Below are positions 1 to 8,716 of a stretch of 64,000 nt of DNA, one piece after another. The stretch is from NCBI RefSeq assembly GCF_025717535.1, contig NZ_JAJIRO010000002.1:434001-498000 (forward strand). Direction: 5' to 3'. Numbering within the stretch: position 1 is the stretch's first letter; each line of letters begins with the position of its first letter. Source of the stretch: Paucibacter sp. Y2R2-4 (GTDB lineage Bacteria > Pseudomonadota > Gammaproteobacteria > Burkholderiales > Burkholderiaceae_C). Both the position numbers and the translations under genes were made by a program. The notes under the pieces were generated by a model, which was given only the letters and a program-made list of their open reading frames with translations, made no database searches and had not been told where the DNA came from.

Positions 1-835
1 TCGGGAGCTGGAAGACGAGTTGGGCATTGAGATCTTCATGCGCGCCGGCAAGCGCCTGACCGGACTGACCCAACCCGGCGCCCATGTGATGCCCATCATT
101 GAAAAGCTGCTCAACGAGGCCGAGAACCTGCGACGCGCCGGGGCGGACTTTGCACAAACCGGCTCAGGCAGCCTGCGCATCGCAGCCACCCACAGCCAGG
201 CTCGCTACGCGCTGCCGCCGGTGGTGCGCGACTTTCGCAGCAGCCATCCCGATGTGGCCTTGAATCTGCACCAGGGCTCGCCGCAACAAGTGGCGCGCTT
301 GCTACTGGACGGCGAAGCCGACGTCGGCATTGCGACCGAAGCGCTGGCCCAGTATCCGGAACTGATCGCCCTGCCCTGCTACCGCTGGACCCACTCGGTG
401 ATCACGCCGGTAGACCACCCGCTGGCGCGCGAAGCCGCCGAGGGTCAGGTCTTGACGCTGCAACGCTTGGCCGAATTCCCCATCATCACGTATGAGCTGG
501 GCTATACCGGTCGCTCGCACATCGACGACGCCTTCCGGGACGCCGGCCTGGGCCTGAATGTGGTGCTGGCCGCAATGGACGCGGACGTGATCAAAACCTA
601 TGTGGACCTCGGCCTGGGCGTGGGCATCGTGGCCTCGATCGCCTATGACGAAGACCGGGACCGTCACCTCTCGGCCATCGATGCACGACATCTGTTTGCC
701 GACAATATGACGCGACTGGCCGTGCGCAAAGACGCTTATCTGCGCGATTATGTCTACGCCTTCATCGAGACCTTTGCGGCGCCGCTGACTCGCGCAGCGG
801 TGGACGAAGCCCGCGGCGGCAATACCCCGGATTGA
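1..835 (+). CDS. cysB: CysB-type LysR transcriptional regulator (5' end cut off)
   Basis: The reading frame is open from base 2, so the N-terminal DNA-binding domain lies mostly outside the window. What remains is the end of the helix-turn-helix region followed by a full effector-binding domain. The stretch reading ATHSQARYALPPVV, then HQGSPQQVA and a GEADVGIATE motif, is characteristic of CysB/Cbl regulators of sulfur assimilation, which sense O-acetylserine or sulfate-pathway signals. The context agrees, because a periplasmic sulfate-binding protein gene lies 3 kb downstream. The CysB subfamily is a confident family assignment; separating CysB from its paralogue Cbl is not possible from this fragment. 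Confidence 0.8.
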   Translation, partial: RELEDELGIEIFMRAGKRLTGLTQPGAHVMPIIEKLLNEAENLRRAGADFAQTGSGSLRIAATHSQARYALPPVVRDFRSSHPDVALNLHQGSPQQVARLLLDGEADVGIATEALAQYPELIALPCYRWTHSVITPVDHPLAREAAEGQVLTLQRLAEFPIITYELGYTGRSHIDDAFRDAGLGLNVVLAAMDADVIKTYVDLGLGVGIVASIAYDEDRDRHLSAIDARHLFADNMTRLAVRKDAYLRDYVYAFIETFAAPLTRAAVDEARGGNTPD

Positions 836-912
836 GTGGCTTCGCATCAGCGAGCCTTCTCCACCCTCCAAACTCGTTTTTCAGCCAAGCAAATTCGAAA
901 TCCTCGCTTCAC

Positions 913-940
913 CTGAACTAGGGCAATCCCTAAAGTTCAG
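913..940. promoter_or_regulatory. 28-bp inverted repeat, candidate operator for the TonB receptor gene
   Basis: Two nested inverted repeats sit about 90 bp before the receptor start: an outer pair CTGAAC/GTTCAG and an inner perfect TAGGG-N4-CCCTA at 919-932. The symmetry and position suggest a dimeric regulator site. The identity of the regulator is not known. Confidence 0.45.
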
Positions 941-1028
941 CGCTCAAGACGGCCCAAGCCACCCGCTTGCACAGCCGCGTGACGCCCTGGGGCACCCCTG
1001 GGGACGATAAAGCTAACGGAGGATTTAC

Positions 1029-3779
1029 ATGCAGTACACCGCGAACCGCCAGCGCTCCAAGCTGGCCCCCCTGGCATTGGCGCTCGCCTTTGCCTATGTC
1101 CCCTTGAGCGCACTGGCGCAAAACACGGGCAGCAACACCACAAACAGCGCTGCGGCGAAAGCCAGCGATCCATCGGCGCTGCCGCTGGTGCAAGTAACAG
1201 GCACACGCATCAGCCGTGCGCAGAGCGAGGGCCCGATTTCGATGACGGTCTTGAAGTCTGAGGACATCGCCCGTTTAGGCTTCAAAAGCGTCGGCGACGC
1301 ACTCAACGCGCTGACCGAAAACACTGGCTTCACACAGGGTGAAGATTTCGGCAACACCTTCACACCGGCCGCCAATGCCATCAGCCTGCGGGGCCTGGGC
1401 CCTAACCATACGCTGACGCTGATCAACGGCCGTCGCATTGCTGACTACCCGAGCGCCTATGACGGTGCGGTCAACTTCACCAACACCGCCAATATCCCCT
1501 CGGCCCTGATCGACCGGATTGAGATCCTCAACGGCGGCGCCTCGGCCATTTATGGCTCTGACGCGATTGCCGGCGTGGTCAACATCATCCTCAAGAAGCA
1601 TGTGGATGGCCTGACCTTGAACCTGAAGGCTGGCGGGACTCAACTCGGCGGCGGCGCCAATGCGCGCGCGCAAATCAGCGGAGGCTTTGACGCCGGGGCG
1701 CTGAGCGGCGTCTATGGCGTAGAGTTCAGCAAGCGCGACCCAATCTGGAGCTTGCAGCGCGAGTTCATGGCCGACACCACCCTCAAGGGCGCCAGCCCGG
1801 GCGTTGTGTTTGGCCGCAAGGACTCCAAGTCCAACAAATACATCACGCCTGATGCAGGCGCTTGTGAAGCGGCGGGCTCACTGTTCAATGGTTCCACCAA
1901 ACCCGTCACCGTCAAGAGCGGCCAGTACTGCGGCACGGGCCAGGCCTCGCCGACCTACTGGACCACCCAGACGGGCAATCAAAGCAATAACTTTGCCGGC
2001 GTCTTGAACTACGCACTGAACCCGCAGACCGAGTTGTTCGCCGAAGCCTTGCTGGGCTTCACCCGCACCGAGACCAATACTCGCGGCCCCAGCTGGACCT
2101 CGCTGGGCGGAACGATCAGCTACTTTCAGAACGCCAATACCGGCAAGTTGGAGTCATGGAGCCGCCGCTTTGCCCCCGAAGAATTGGGAAGCGCCGAGAA
2201 GTTCAACCGGCGCTGGACCGACGACTGGCACAACCTGGTGCTGGGCGCGCGTGGCGAGATCAGCGGCAGCACCTGGAGCTACGAGGCTGCACTGAACACC
2301 TCGTCCTACACCAGCAAGCTGTACCGCCCTCGCCTTTTGGCCACGGTGGAAGAGTTCTTCCTGGGTCCGAAGAAGGGTGAAACTGCCAAGGGCGAGCCCA
2401 TCTACGCGCCCGATACCAAGCGCCTGTTCAAGCCATTGACACCGGCCGAGTACGACAGCATTGCCTCCAGCAGTTTCGCCAATGACAAGGCCTGGACGCA
2501 TAACTTCGCCGTCAATGCCAGCGGCGAAGTCCTGAACCTGCCGGCTGGGCCGCTACGCGCCGCCGTGCTGGCTGAGGTGGGGGCACAGGGCTTCAAGAAT
2601 GAAACCGACCCTCGTCTGGGCCAAGGCTTGTTCTACGCCACGACCGAAGCGCCAGTGGTCAGCGGTGACCGCAATCGCTGGGCCTTGGGAGCCGAGTTGA
2701 ATGCGCCCATCACCAAGAGCCTGACCGGCACCTTGGCGACCCGCTATGACCAGTACAAGTTTGCTGGCCGCAAAGATGGCAGCTTCACGTACAACGCCGG
2801 GCTGGAGTTCCGCCCAGTCGGTGAAGTGCTGCTGCGAGCCAACCATGCGACCAGCTTCCGGGCACCGGACATGAGCTACATCTTCACCGCCGAAAGTCGC
2901 GGTTATTACTCCTCATCAACGGACTACTACCGTTGCGCCCAAGCCGGTCAGCCTCTGGACAAATGCGAGTTTGTCGACATCGTGTCGGGCTTCAACTACT
3001 TGAAGAACGGCTCCAAGGATCTGAAGTCGGAAAAGGGCAAGTCTTGGGGACTGGGCCTGGTGTGGTCGCCGAGCAAGTCCTTCGACGCATCGCTGGATTT
3101 GTGGAAGATCGCCATCTCGGACCTGGTCACCGACCTGGACTCCGACAAGATCTTGCGCGATGAATCGGAGTGCCGCACCGGTGTGCAAGACATCAAATCG
3201 CCCACCTGCGCGGACGCCATCAACCGTGTGCGCCGCAATCCGGCCGACGCGGTGGTCAAGCCCGGTGAAGTCAATCTGATTTTGGTCAACCCGATCAATG
3301 CGGCCAGCCAAAGCACTTATGGCTTCGACATCTCGGCGCGCTACAACTTCAAGACGGCCAGCCTGGGCGAGTTTGCTTTGAGCGGCAAGTACACCCAGGT
3401 GCAGAACTATGTTTACCAGCAGTTCTCGGGTGACCCAGACACCAACCGCGTTGGCACACACGACCACGGTGACTGGCCCAACAAACTGATCGCCACCTTG
3501 GCCTGGAACCTGGGCGACTTGGGCACCACTCTGACGGCGCAACGCAACGGCAAGATCTCCAGCTCAGACAAAAGAGACTGGATCGGTCCCTTCTGGAACT
3601 TCAATGCCAGCGCTCGCTACCAGATCAGCAAGGGCAGCAGCGTCAGCGTGATCGTCAACAACTTGCTCGGTGACATCCGCAAAGACCCCAGCTCGGCTTG
3701 GCCTTACTACCCCACGGGCTATTACCTGCCGCATGGCCGCCAAGGCTGGATTGAGTTCAACCACGTGTTTGGCTCTTGA
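1029..3779 (+). CDS. TonB-dependent outer membrane receptor
   Basis: This 916-residue protein starts with a cleavable signal peptide ending near ALAQ (residue 31). A TonB-box-like VQVTGTRI segment follows, then a plug domain (LRGLGPNHTLTLINGRR and the conserved GGASAIYGSDAIAGVVNI) and a long beta-barrel to the C-terminus. The start ATG is preceded by a good AACGGAGG ribosome site. Such receptors import large or scarce solutes across the outer membrane using TonB/ExbBD energy; the substrate cannot be read from sequence. It lies between a CysB-type regulator and a sulfate-binding protein, which hints at a sulfur-related solute, but this is only context. The barrel type resembles the large carbohydrate/peptide-type receptors rather than classical siderophore receptors. 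Confidence 0.93.
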   Translation: MQYTANRQRSKLAPLALALAFAYVPLSALAQNTGSNTTNSAAAKASDPSALPLVQVTGTRISRAQSEGPISMTVLKSEDIARLGFKSVGDALNALTENTGFTQGEDFGNTFTPAANAISLRGLGPNHTLTLINGRRIADYPSAYDGAVNFTNTANIPSALIDRIEILNGGASAIYGSDAIAGVVNIILKKHVDGLTLNLKAGGTQLGGGANARAQISGGFDAGALSGVYGVEFSKRDPIWSLQREFMADTTLKGASPGVVFGRKDSKSNKYITPDAGACEAAGSLFNGSTKPVTVKSGQYCGTGQASPTYWTTQTGNQSNNFAGVLNYALNPQTELFAEALLGFTRTETNTRGPSWTSLGGTISYFQNANTGKLESWSRRFAPEELGSAEKFNRRWTDDWHNLVLGARGEISGSTWSYEAALNTSSYTSKLYRPRLLATVEEFFLGPKKGETAKGEPIYAPDTKRLFKPLTPAEYDSIASSSFANDKAWTHNFAVNASGEVLNLPAGPLRAAVLAEVGAQGFKNETDPRLGQGLFYATTEAPVVSGDRNRWALGAELNAPITKSLTGTLATRYDQYKFAGRKDGSFTYNAGLEFRPVGEVLLRANHATSFRAPDMSYIFTAESRGYYSSSTDYYRCAQAGQPLDKCEFVDIVSGFNYLKNGSKDLKSEKGKSWGLGLVWSPSKSFDASLDLWKIAISDLVTDLDSDKILRDESECRTGVQDIKSPTCADAINRVRRNPADAVVKPGEVNLILVNPINAASQSTYGFDISARYNFKTASLGEFALSGKYTQVQNYVYQQFSGDPDTNRVGTHDHGDWPNKLIATLAWNLGDLGTTLTAQRNGKISSSDKRDWIGPFWNFNASARYQISKGSSVSVIVNNLLGDIRKDPSSAWPYYPTGYYLPHGRQGWIEFNHVFGS

Positions 3780-3810
3780 TGCACGGAGCCGGTCTTTAGG
3801 CTGAGCCCAG

Positions 3811-3875
3811 GGCGGGCGCAGGGCAGTGAATCTCGATTCAAGAGACTCCCTGCAATGCGCCCGCCTTTCGTTTTT
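3811..3875 (+). terminator. Intrinsic terminator after the TonB receptor gene
   Basis: A 9-bp GC-rich stem (GGCGGGCGC at 3811-3819 with GCGCCCGCC at 3857-3865) encloses a partly paired arm and is followed by TTTCGTTTTT. Confidence 0.8.
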
Positions 3876-4015
3876 CTCATATGCATAGAAGAAGTTCTTG
3901 CTTCACGCCGTATGGCCGCTTCCCTACAGTGAAGCTTCGTTCATGCAGGCCCATGTGAACCCACAGCGGCAGCTTGAACCCCAACCCCTCTCTCCAACGG
4001 ACTTCACTGGATTTC

Positions 4016-5038
4016 ATGAACGCTATTCGACGCACCTTCACCCTTGCGAGCGCGGCCGTGCTGCTGGGCGCCGCTGGTTTGAGCCAGGCTCAGGCCCAAG
4101 TTTCTTTGCTCAATGTCTCGTACGACCCGACCCGTGAGCTCTACCAAGACTTCAACACCGCCTTTGCCAAGCACTGGAAAGACAAGACCGGCGAGGTCCT
4201 GACCGTCAAGCAGTCGCATGGCGGCTCAGGCAAGCAAGCGCGTTCGGTGATCGACGGCCTGGAAGCCGATGTGGTGACCCTGGCGCTGGCCTATGACGTG
4301 GACGCACTGCACGACAACGGCAAGCTGATTCCAGCCGACTGGCAAAAACGCTTGCCTAACAATGCATCCCCCTACACCTCGACCATCGTCTTCCTGGTGC
4401 GCAAGGGCAACCCCAAAAAGGTCACCAACTGGCCCGATCTGGCGCGCTCGGGCATCGACGTGATCACCCCCAACCCCAAGACTTCCGGTGGCGCCCGCTG
4501 GAACTACCTGGCGGCCTGGGGCTATGCGCTGCAGCAACCTGGCGCCAATGCTGAGAGCGCCAAGGCCTTTGTGAAACGCATTTATGCCAACACCAAGGTG
4601 CTGGACTCGGGCGCACGCGGCTCGCTGACCACCTTCACCGAGCGCGGCATTGGCGACGTCTTGATCTCCTGGGAAAACGAGGCCTATCTGGCCGTCAAGG
4701 AACTGGGACCGGACAAATTCGAAATCGTGACCCCCACCCTGTCCATCTTGGCCGAGCCGCCTGTGGCCGTGGTGGACAAGGTGGTCGACAAGCGCGGCAC
4801 CCGCAAGCAAGCCCAGGCTTATCTCGAATACCTGTACACACCGCAAGGCCAGGAAATCGCAGCCAAGCATTACTACCGCCCGCGTGACCCTAAGGTCGCA
4901 GCCAAGTACGCCAAGCAGTTCACTCAGACCAAGCTGATCACGGTGGACGAGGTGTTTGGCGGCTGGCGCAATGCGCAAAAGACCCACTTCGCCGATGGCG
5001 GCTATTTCGACCAAATCTACAGCCCCGGCGGCCGCTGA
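4016..5038 (+). CDS. sbp: Periplasmic sulfate-binding protein
   Basis: The product is the solute-binding subunit of a sulfate/thiosulfate ABC importer (340 residues from the ATG at 4016). A TTG 42 bp upstream would precede the signal peptide with an odd polar extension, so 4016 is preferred. The signal peptide ends at AQAQ, followed by the family N-terminus [18 protein letters not shown]. The [14 protein letters not shown] and [15 protein letters not shown] segments are typical of Sbp. No cysT/cysW/cysA permease genes follow, so the membrane components must be elsewhere. Regulation by the nearby CysB-type regulator is plausible but no site was identified. Confidence 0.92.
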   Translation: MNAIRRTFTLASAAVLLGAAGLSQAQAQVSLLNVSYDPTRELYQDFNTAFAKHWKDKTGEVLTVKQSHGGSGKQARSVIDGLEADVVTLALAYDVDALHDNGKLIPADWQKRLPNNASPYTSTIVFLVRKGNPKKVTNWPDLARSGIDVITPNPKTSGGARWNYLAAWGYALQQPGANAESAKAFVKRIYANTKVLDSGARGSLTTFTERGIGDVLISWENEAYLAVKELGPDKFEIVTPTLSILAEPPVAVVDKVVDKRGTRKQAQAYLEYLYTPQGQEIAAKHYYRPRDPKVAAKYAKQFTQTKLITVDEVFGGWRNAQKTHFADGGYFDQIYSPGGR

Positions 5039-5060
5039 AGCCTCAGCACACCCCTTACCC

Positions 5061-5099
5061 AAGAGAGCCAAGTTCGCAAGAGCTTGGCTCTCTTTCTTT
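5061..5099 (+). terminator. Intrinsic terminator after sbp
   Basis: A perfect 12-bp stem (AAGAGAGCCAAG at 5061-5072 with CTTGGCTCTCTT at 5083-5094) is followed by a T-rich tract. It overlaps the upstream edge of the next gene only if that gene used the TTG at 5098, which supports the later ATG at 5119. Confidence 0.9.
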
Positions 5100-5118
5100 G
5101 CCCGGGCATGATGTGGGC

Positions 5119-5628
5119 ATGTCAAAAATTTCGGCGCACCCCACAGTGCCTGCAGGCCGTCTGAGAGCGGCCGAGGCGCGTGACATCCCCGCAATGTTCC
5201 ATCTGCGCGCGCACACCGCAGACAACCCCATCTCGCAAGCGCGCTTGGCCGAGTTAGGCATCACGCCCGATTCTTTGTTGCTGCAAATGCAGACCCCAAG
5301 CTACCGTGCCTGGGTGTGGGAGGAACAAGACCGAATTCAAGCCTTTTGCGCGGCAGAGGCCAGCCAGGGCGAGGTCTTGGTGTTAGCGGTTTTGGCTGGG
5401 CATGAAGGGCGGGGTCTGGGTCGCGCGCTCTTGCAAGAGGCGCTGCGCTTTTTGCAGTCAAGCTGCTCTCACCAGCCTTGGCTGATGGCCGGCCAGGACT
5501 CGAAACTGCGCAGCCATGGCTTTTATCGGCGGCTCGGTTGGCAGCCCAGCGGCCGGGTCGACGGGCATGGCGATGAAGAGCTGGTCTATGCTGGGGCCAC
5601 TCTTGCATCCACTCCTAAGCCCTCATGA
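5119..5628 (+). CDS. GNAT family N-acetyltransferase
   Basis: This 169-residue protein has the GNAT fold: an N-terminal RAAEARDIPAMFHLR strand-helix, a central strand EVLVLAVLAGHEGRGLGRALL containing the acetyl-CoA-binding R/Q-x-x-G-x-G/A loop, and a late SHGFYRRLGW motif that resembles the usual xxFYxxxGF element. The substrate is unknown. The start at 5119 is chosen because the TTG at 5098 lies inside the sbp terminator. The gene overlaps the next gene by ATGA, so the two are translationally coupled. Confidence 0.85.
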   Translation: MSKISAHPTVPAGRLRAAEARDIPAMFHLRAHTADNPISQARLAELGITPDSLLLQMQTPSYRAWVWEEQDRIQAFCAAEASQGEVLVLAVLAGHEGRGLGRALLQEALRFLQSSCSHQPWLMAGQDSKLRSHGFYRRLGWQPSGRVDGHGDEELVYAGATLASTPKPS

Positions 5629-6095
5629 GCGCAGAACAGAAAGCCCAAGACCTCGGCCTTTTTTCGAAGGCTGCCGTCAGCTCGCCGGCGGGCAATTACG
5701 CCAATGCGGTGCGCAGTGGCCAGTTGCTCTTCATGTCAGGCAAAGCACCCCAAACCATTGCGGGCGTGGCGCCCAAAGGCAAGCTCGGTCGTGACTACAC
5801 GGCCGAACAAGGCTACCAACTGGCGCGTTCCGCCTGCATCGCCCTGCTGGCCACGCTGCAACACGAGTTGGGCTCCTTGGACCGTGTGGCCCAAATGGTC
5901 GAACTGCAAGGTTCACTCAACACCGTGCCCGAGTTTGAAGACCATGCACGCGTCTTGGACGGCGCCTCCGATCTGCTGGCCGAGGTTTTTGGCGCCGCCG
6001 GTGTGCATGCGCGCTCGGTGATCGGCGTGGATTCTTTGCGCCTGGGCCTGCCGCTCACGCTGCGCGCCGTGGTGGAAATCAAGCCTGACTTCTAA
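5625..6095 (+). CDS. RidA family protein (YjgF/YER057c/UK114-like)
   Basis: The 156-residue product matches the RidA superfamily: SSPAGNYANAVRSGQLLFMSG near the N-terminus, then a helix with LLATLQHELGSLDRVAQMV and the strand RSVIGVDSLRLGLPLTLRAVVEI at the end. Classical RidA enzymes hydrolyse reactive enamine/imine intermediates; this one has the longer form (about 150 residues) and lacks the exact archetypal C-terminal arginine context, so it may belong to a less characterised Rid subgroup. The start overlaps the stop of the acetyltransferase gene by 4 nt. A shared pathway is suggested by coupling but not proven. Confidence 0.87.
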   Translation: MSAEQKAQDLGLFSKAAVSSPAGNYANAVRSGQLLFMSGKAPQTIAGVAPKGKLGRDYTAEQGYQLARSACIALLATLQHELGSLDRVAQMVELQGSLNTVPEFEDHARVLDGASDLLAEVFGAAGVHARSVIGVDSLRLGLPLTLRAVVEIKPDF

Positions 6096-6150
6096 TGCCG
6101 CTGCATGACAGCATCAAAACAGGCATTTGTGCATGAATACCAATTAAATA

Positions 6151-6192
6151 CCCCCTGGGACAGGGGGCCAGAAACATCAGGGTAAGTCCTAG
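6151..6192. promoter_or_regulatory. Inverted repeats upstream of the PEP-CTERM gene
   Basis: CCCCCTG-GGA-CAGGGGG (6151-6167) is a perfect 7-bp inverted repeat. Just after it, CAGGGTAAGTCCTA (6178-6191) resembles the TAGGG-N4-CCCTA palindrome found before the first TonB receptor gene (10 of 14 positions). These could be operator sites for the gene at 6255; no regulator is identified. Confidence 0.35.
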
Positions 6193-6254
6193 AATTCCCT
6201 CTCAAATTCAGATCGGCGCTCCGGCGCGGATCCTTATCCATCGAGGGAGTTTTC

Positions 6255-7325
6255 ATGCGCCATTTCAGCTTGACACGTCTTTCCGGTTTTAAATTGGTAT
6301 CTGCATCGGCCGCATTGCTGATCGCAAGCGCAGCGCAAGCTGCAGTGATCGACCTGGGCGCAGCCCAAGGCTTCAGCGGCTTCTTCTTCGGCAATGTGAG
6401 CGGCGCCGCTGATGTGGAAGGCCGCCTGGCCGTTGGCGGCGACCTGACGTCTGGTTTTGACATCGGCTACCGCAACCCTTATGGCTCGACTGCCCCCTCC
6501 CTGGTGGTCAAGGGCGGTGTCTCATTGACCAGCAACTCAGGTGCCGCTGGCTCGATCTACAACGGCCCCAGCGTCAATGTCGACACCAATGCCAGCATCG
6601 GCCCATCCAATGCTCAGTGGGTGGCGTCAAATCAACTGAACAAGGGCAATATCGTCTACGGCAGCACCCTGACCGCGCTGGACTGGCAATACGGCCAGGC
6701 CACCAAGAACGCCAATTACCTGGATTTCGGCGCCGCCAAGACGCAGCTGAACGCCTTGTCCGCCTCTCTGGCCGGCCGCAGCGCCAATGGCAAGTGGCAA
6801 GACCTGGGCGGCTCGCAAGGCCTAAAGCTGACCGGCGACGGCAGCACCAACCCGCAAGTCTTCAACCTGGGCAACGCCTCCTTGAAGAGCGGCCTGCAGT
6901 TGGAGAACATCAAGGCCGGCACCCAAGTCATCATCAACAGCAGCCTGACCGTGGTGGAGTTCGGCGGCTTTGCCGGCTACGGCGCTCTGGGCAAGAGCCC
7001 CTTCGACCCAGCCAATGACCAGCAAGCCAGCTTCCGCGACAGCATCCTCTACAACTTCAGCAGCGCCACCAGCTTGAATGTGGGCACCTTTGTGAACGGT
7101 TCGGTGCTGGCCACCAAGGCCGATGTGATCGGCTCTGGCCACCTGGAAGGCACATTGGTCGCCAACTCCCTCAGCACCGGCCCGAACGGCAAGCTGGAAC
7201 TCGGCTATGAGCCCTTCAAGGGCATCACCACCCAAGTGCCCGAGCCGATGAGCTATGCCTTGATGCTGGCCGGTCTCGGCGTGGTGGGCTTTGCTGCGCG
7301 TCGCCGCGTCAAGTCCGCCGTCTGA
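6255..7325 (+). CDS. Choice-of-anchor A family protein with PEP-CTERM sorting signal
   Basis: The 356-residue product is predicted to be exported and processed by the exosortase (EpsH/XrtA) system. It has an N-terminal signal peptide ending near AQAA (about residue 30). A repeat-rich beta domain typical of choice-of-anchor A proteins follows (VIDLGAAQGFSGFFFG, GRLAVGGDL, and a late VGTFVNGSVLATKADV). The C-terminus has VPEPMSYALMLAGLG, a hydrophobic helix and a basic RRR tail, the standard PEP-CTERM layout. Exosortase genes are not in the window. The exact role is unknown; relatives are secreted or surface proteins linked to exopolysaccharide-producing lifestyles. A strong terminator follows, so it is likely monocistronic. 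Confidence 0.9.
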   Translation: MRHFSLTRLSGFKLVSASAALLIASAAQAAVIDLGAAQGFSGFFFGNVSGAADVEGRLAVGGDLTSGFDIGYRNPYGSTAPSLVVKGGVSLTSNSGAAGSIYNGPSVNVDTNASIGPSNAQWVASNQLNKGNIVYGSTLTALDWQYGQATKNANYLDFGAAKTQLNALSASLAGRSANGKWQDLGGSQGLKLTGDGSTNPQVFNLGNASLKSGLQLENIKAGTQVIINSSLTVVEFGGFAGYGALGKSPFDPANDQQASFRDSILYNFSSATSLNVGTFVNGSVLATKADVIGSGHLEGTLVANSLSTGPNGKLELGYEPFKGITTQVPEPMSYALMLAGLGVVGFAARRRVKSAV

Positions 7326-7371
7326 TGAACTTGGGCTGAATCGCCGCAGCGTCATCGCGGGCGAGAACAAC

Positions 7372-7398
7372 AAAGGGCTGCCGCGGCAGCCCTTTTTC
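7372..7398 (+). terminator. Intrinsic terminator after the PEP-CTERM gene
   Basis: Stem AAAGGGCTGC (7372-7381), loop CGCG, stem GCAGCCCTTT (7386-7395), then TT. It may act in both directions, since the next gene converges on it. Confidence 0.85.
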
Positions 7399-7430
7399 AT
7401 TGCATCGGCGCTTTGAGCGCCAGCGAGGAC

Positions 7431-8510
7431 TCAGTCCAGAGCGGGCCGACGCTTGTGCTTCATCATGAAGTACAGCCCCGCAGCCAGCACCGCCAAGCCC
7501 AAGGCGAGCACCGCGGCCAAACGCCAGCGTCGCGCCGAGTCTTGTTGGCGCTGCTCCAATTGGGCCAGTAACTGATCCATCTCCAAGCGCAGGGCACGCT
7601 GATCGGCCTGTAGCGCGTCAAACTGTTGCTGAGCTCTCAGCAAACGCGCCGGCGCACTGGTCGCCTCGCCTTGCCCGCCCTGCCCGCCCAGCCCGGTCTC
7701 CATCACCAAGAGATCCGCCGGCCCCATCGCACGCCCCACATCGATCGCCATCAACAAGCTACTTCTGCGCTCGGCGCGTGCCTTGGGCTCGCGTCCTGCA
7801 GGCCCTGCATTCAGGGCACGACCCAGGCCCAGGCCGGGGATGTCACTGTCGAAACGGAAACGCAAACCCGGCACCTCGGCGTCGGGCAGGCTCAGCGGCG
7901 GCAAGCCCGGGTCGCCCAGGCGAAGCACCGGCCCTGCCGGGCGCTCCGCTCTCACCTTGATGGCGCGCACGACAGACTTGGCCTGTGGTGCCTCGGCCAG
8001 GGTTTGAATGTCTTTGGCCAAGACTTGTTGGCCCGCCGCAGGCGCAGCCATCACGGGCGCCGGGTCCAGAAAAACGGTCAAATGCTGCTGCGGACAACCC
8101 AAGCTGACGCGCAGCACCGGCTCGGCAATCTCAGCCCGGCTGCGAATCCAAATCAGCCCGCCTTGATCCAGCTTGGCTTCTTGACCTTTGCTTGAGGCCT
8201 TGTTTTGCCCTTGGACCCAGCCCTGCGTCAGCTCAGCCGCCGACAAGCTGCGGTCCCCCGCTTCGACACTCGCCTTCAGGCATTCGGCACGGCGCGCTTC
8301 GCCTTTGGCGAGCCGCACCGGCACTTGCAAAACCAAGGGCTGGCCTAAACCCGACAAGACTTGCACCGAGCCCAATTCCATGGCCTGGGCCAAAGGCATG
8401 GCCCCGGTGAAAACCAGGGCCGCAACTGCCAAAGCAGCCAGGCCCGCATCACCCCTCTTTGCTGCGAAACAGGAGGGGCCCGTGAGGATCATGAAGCGGC
8501 GGCTTTGCAT
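7431..8510 (-). CDS. FimV N-terminal-domain-like membrane protein
   Basis: The protein has an N-terminal export signal (hydrophobic stretch to about AQAMELG) followed directly by a domain resembling the conserved N-terminus of FimV/TspA (ELGSVQVLSGLGQPLVLQVP). Near the C-terminus there is a short coiled coil rich in Q, L and E, and a single transmembrane helix before a basic KHKRRP tail. It lacks the LysM motif and the large acidic TPR half of true FimV, which organises type IV pili and polar machinery. The start at ATG 8510 gives 359 residues; a TTG at 8528 and another ATG at 8492 are alternatives. The function is probably envelope or polar organisation, by analogy only. Confidence 0.7.
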   Translation of the reverse strand: MQSRRFMILTGPSCFAAKRGDAGLAALAVAALVFTGAMPLAQAMELGSVQVLSGLGQPLVLQVPVRLAKGEARRAECLKASVEAGDRSLSAAELTQGWVQGQNKASSKGQEAKLDQGGLIWIRSRAEIAEPVLRVSLGCPQQHLTVFLDPAPVMAAPAAGQQVLAKDIQTLAEAPQAKSVVRAIKVRAERPAGPVLRLGDPGLPPLSLPDAEVPGLRFRFDSDIPGLGLGRALNAGPAGREPKARAERRSSLLMAIDVGRAMGPADLLVMETGLGGQGGQGEATSAPARLLRAQQQFDALQADQRALRLEMDQLLAQLEQRQQDSARRWRLAAVLALGLAVLAAGLYFMMKHKRRPALD

Positions 8511-8716
8511 GCAAGCAAGGTGAGGCAATCAGAGGGTCGGCAAAAAATGCGTGAGTGCTGAGCAAGCCTGAACGGCTGGCGCCGGTTTCTCGTTTGAAAT
8601 CACGGCCTGATGGCCACTCTAGCATGCGGGCTTGCCCTCAGCGGAACAAGGCAGCCGAAGGCAGATCGAACCAGCAGGCGGCAACTACAATCCGCGCAAA
8701 CCATTCCTGCCTGAAC

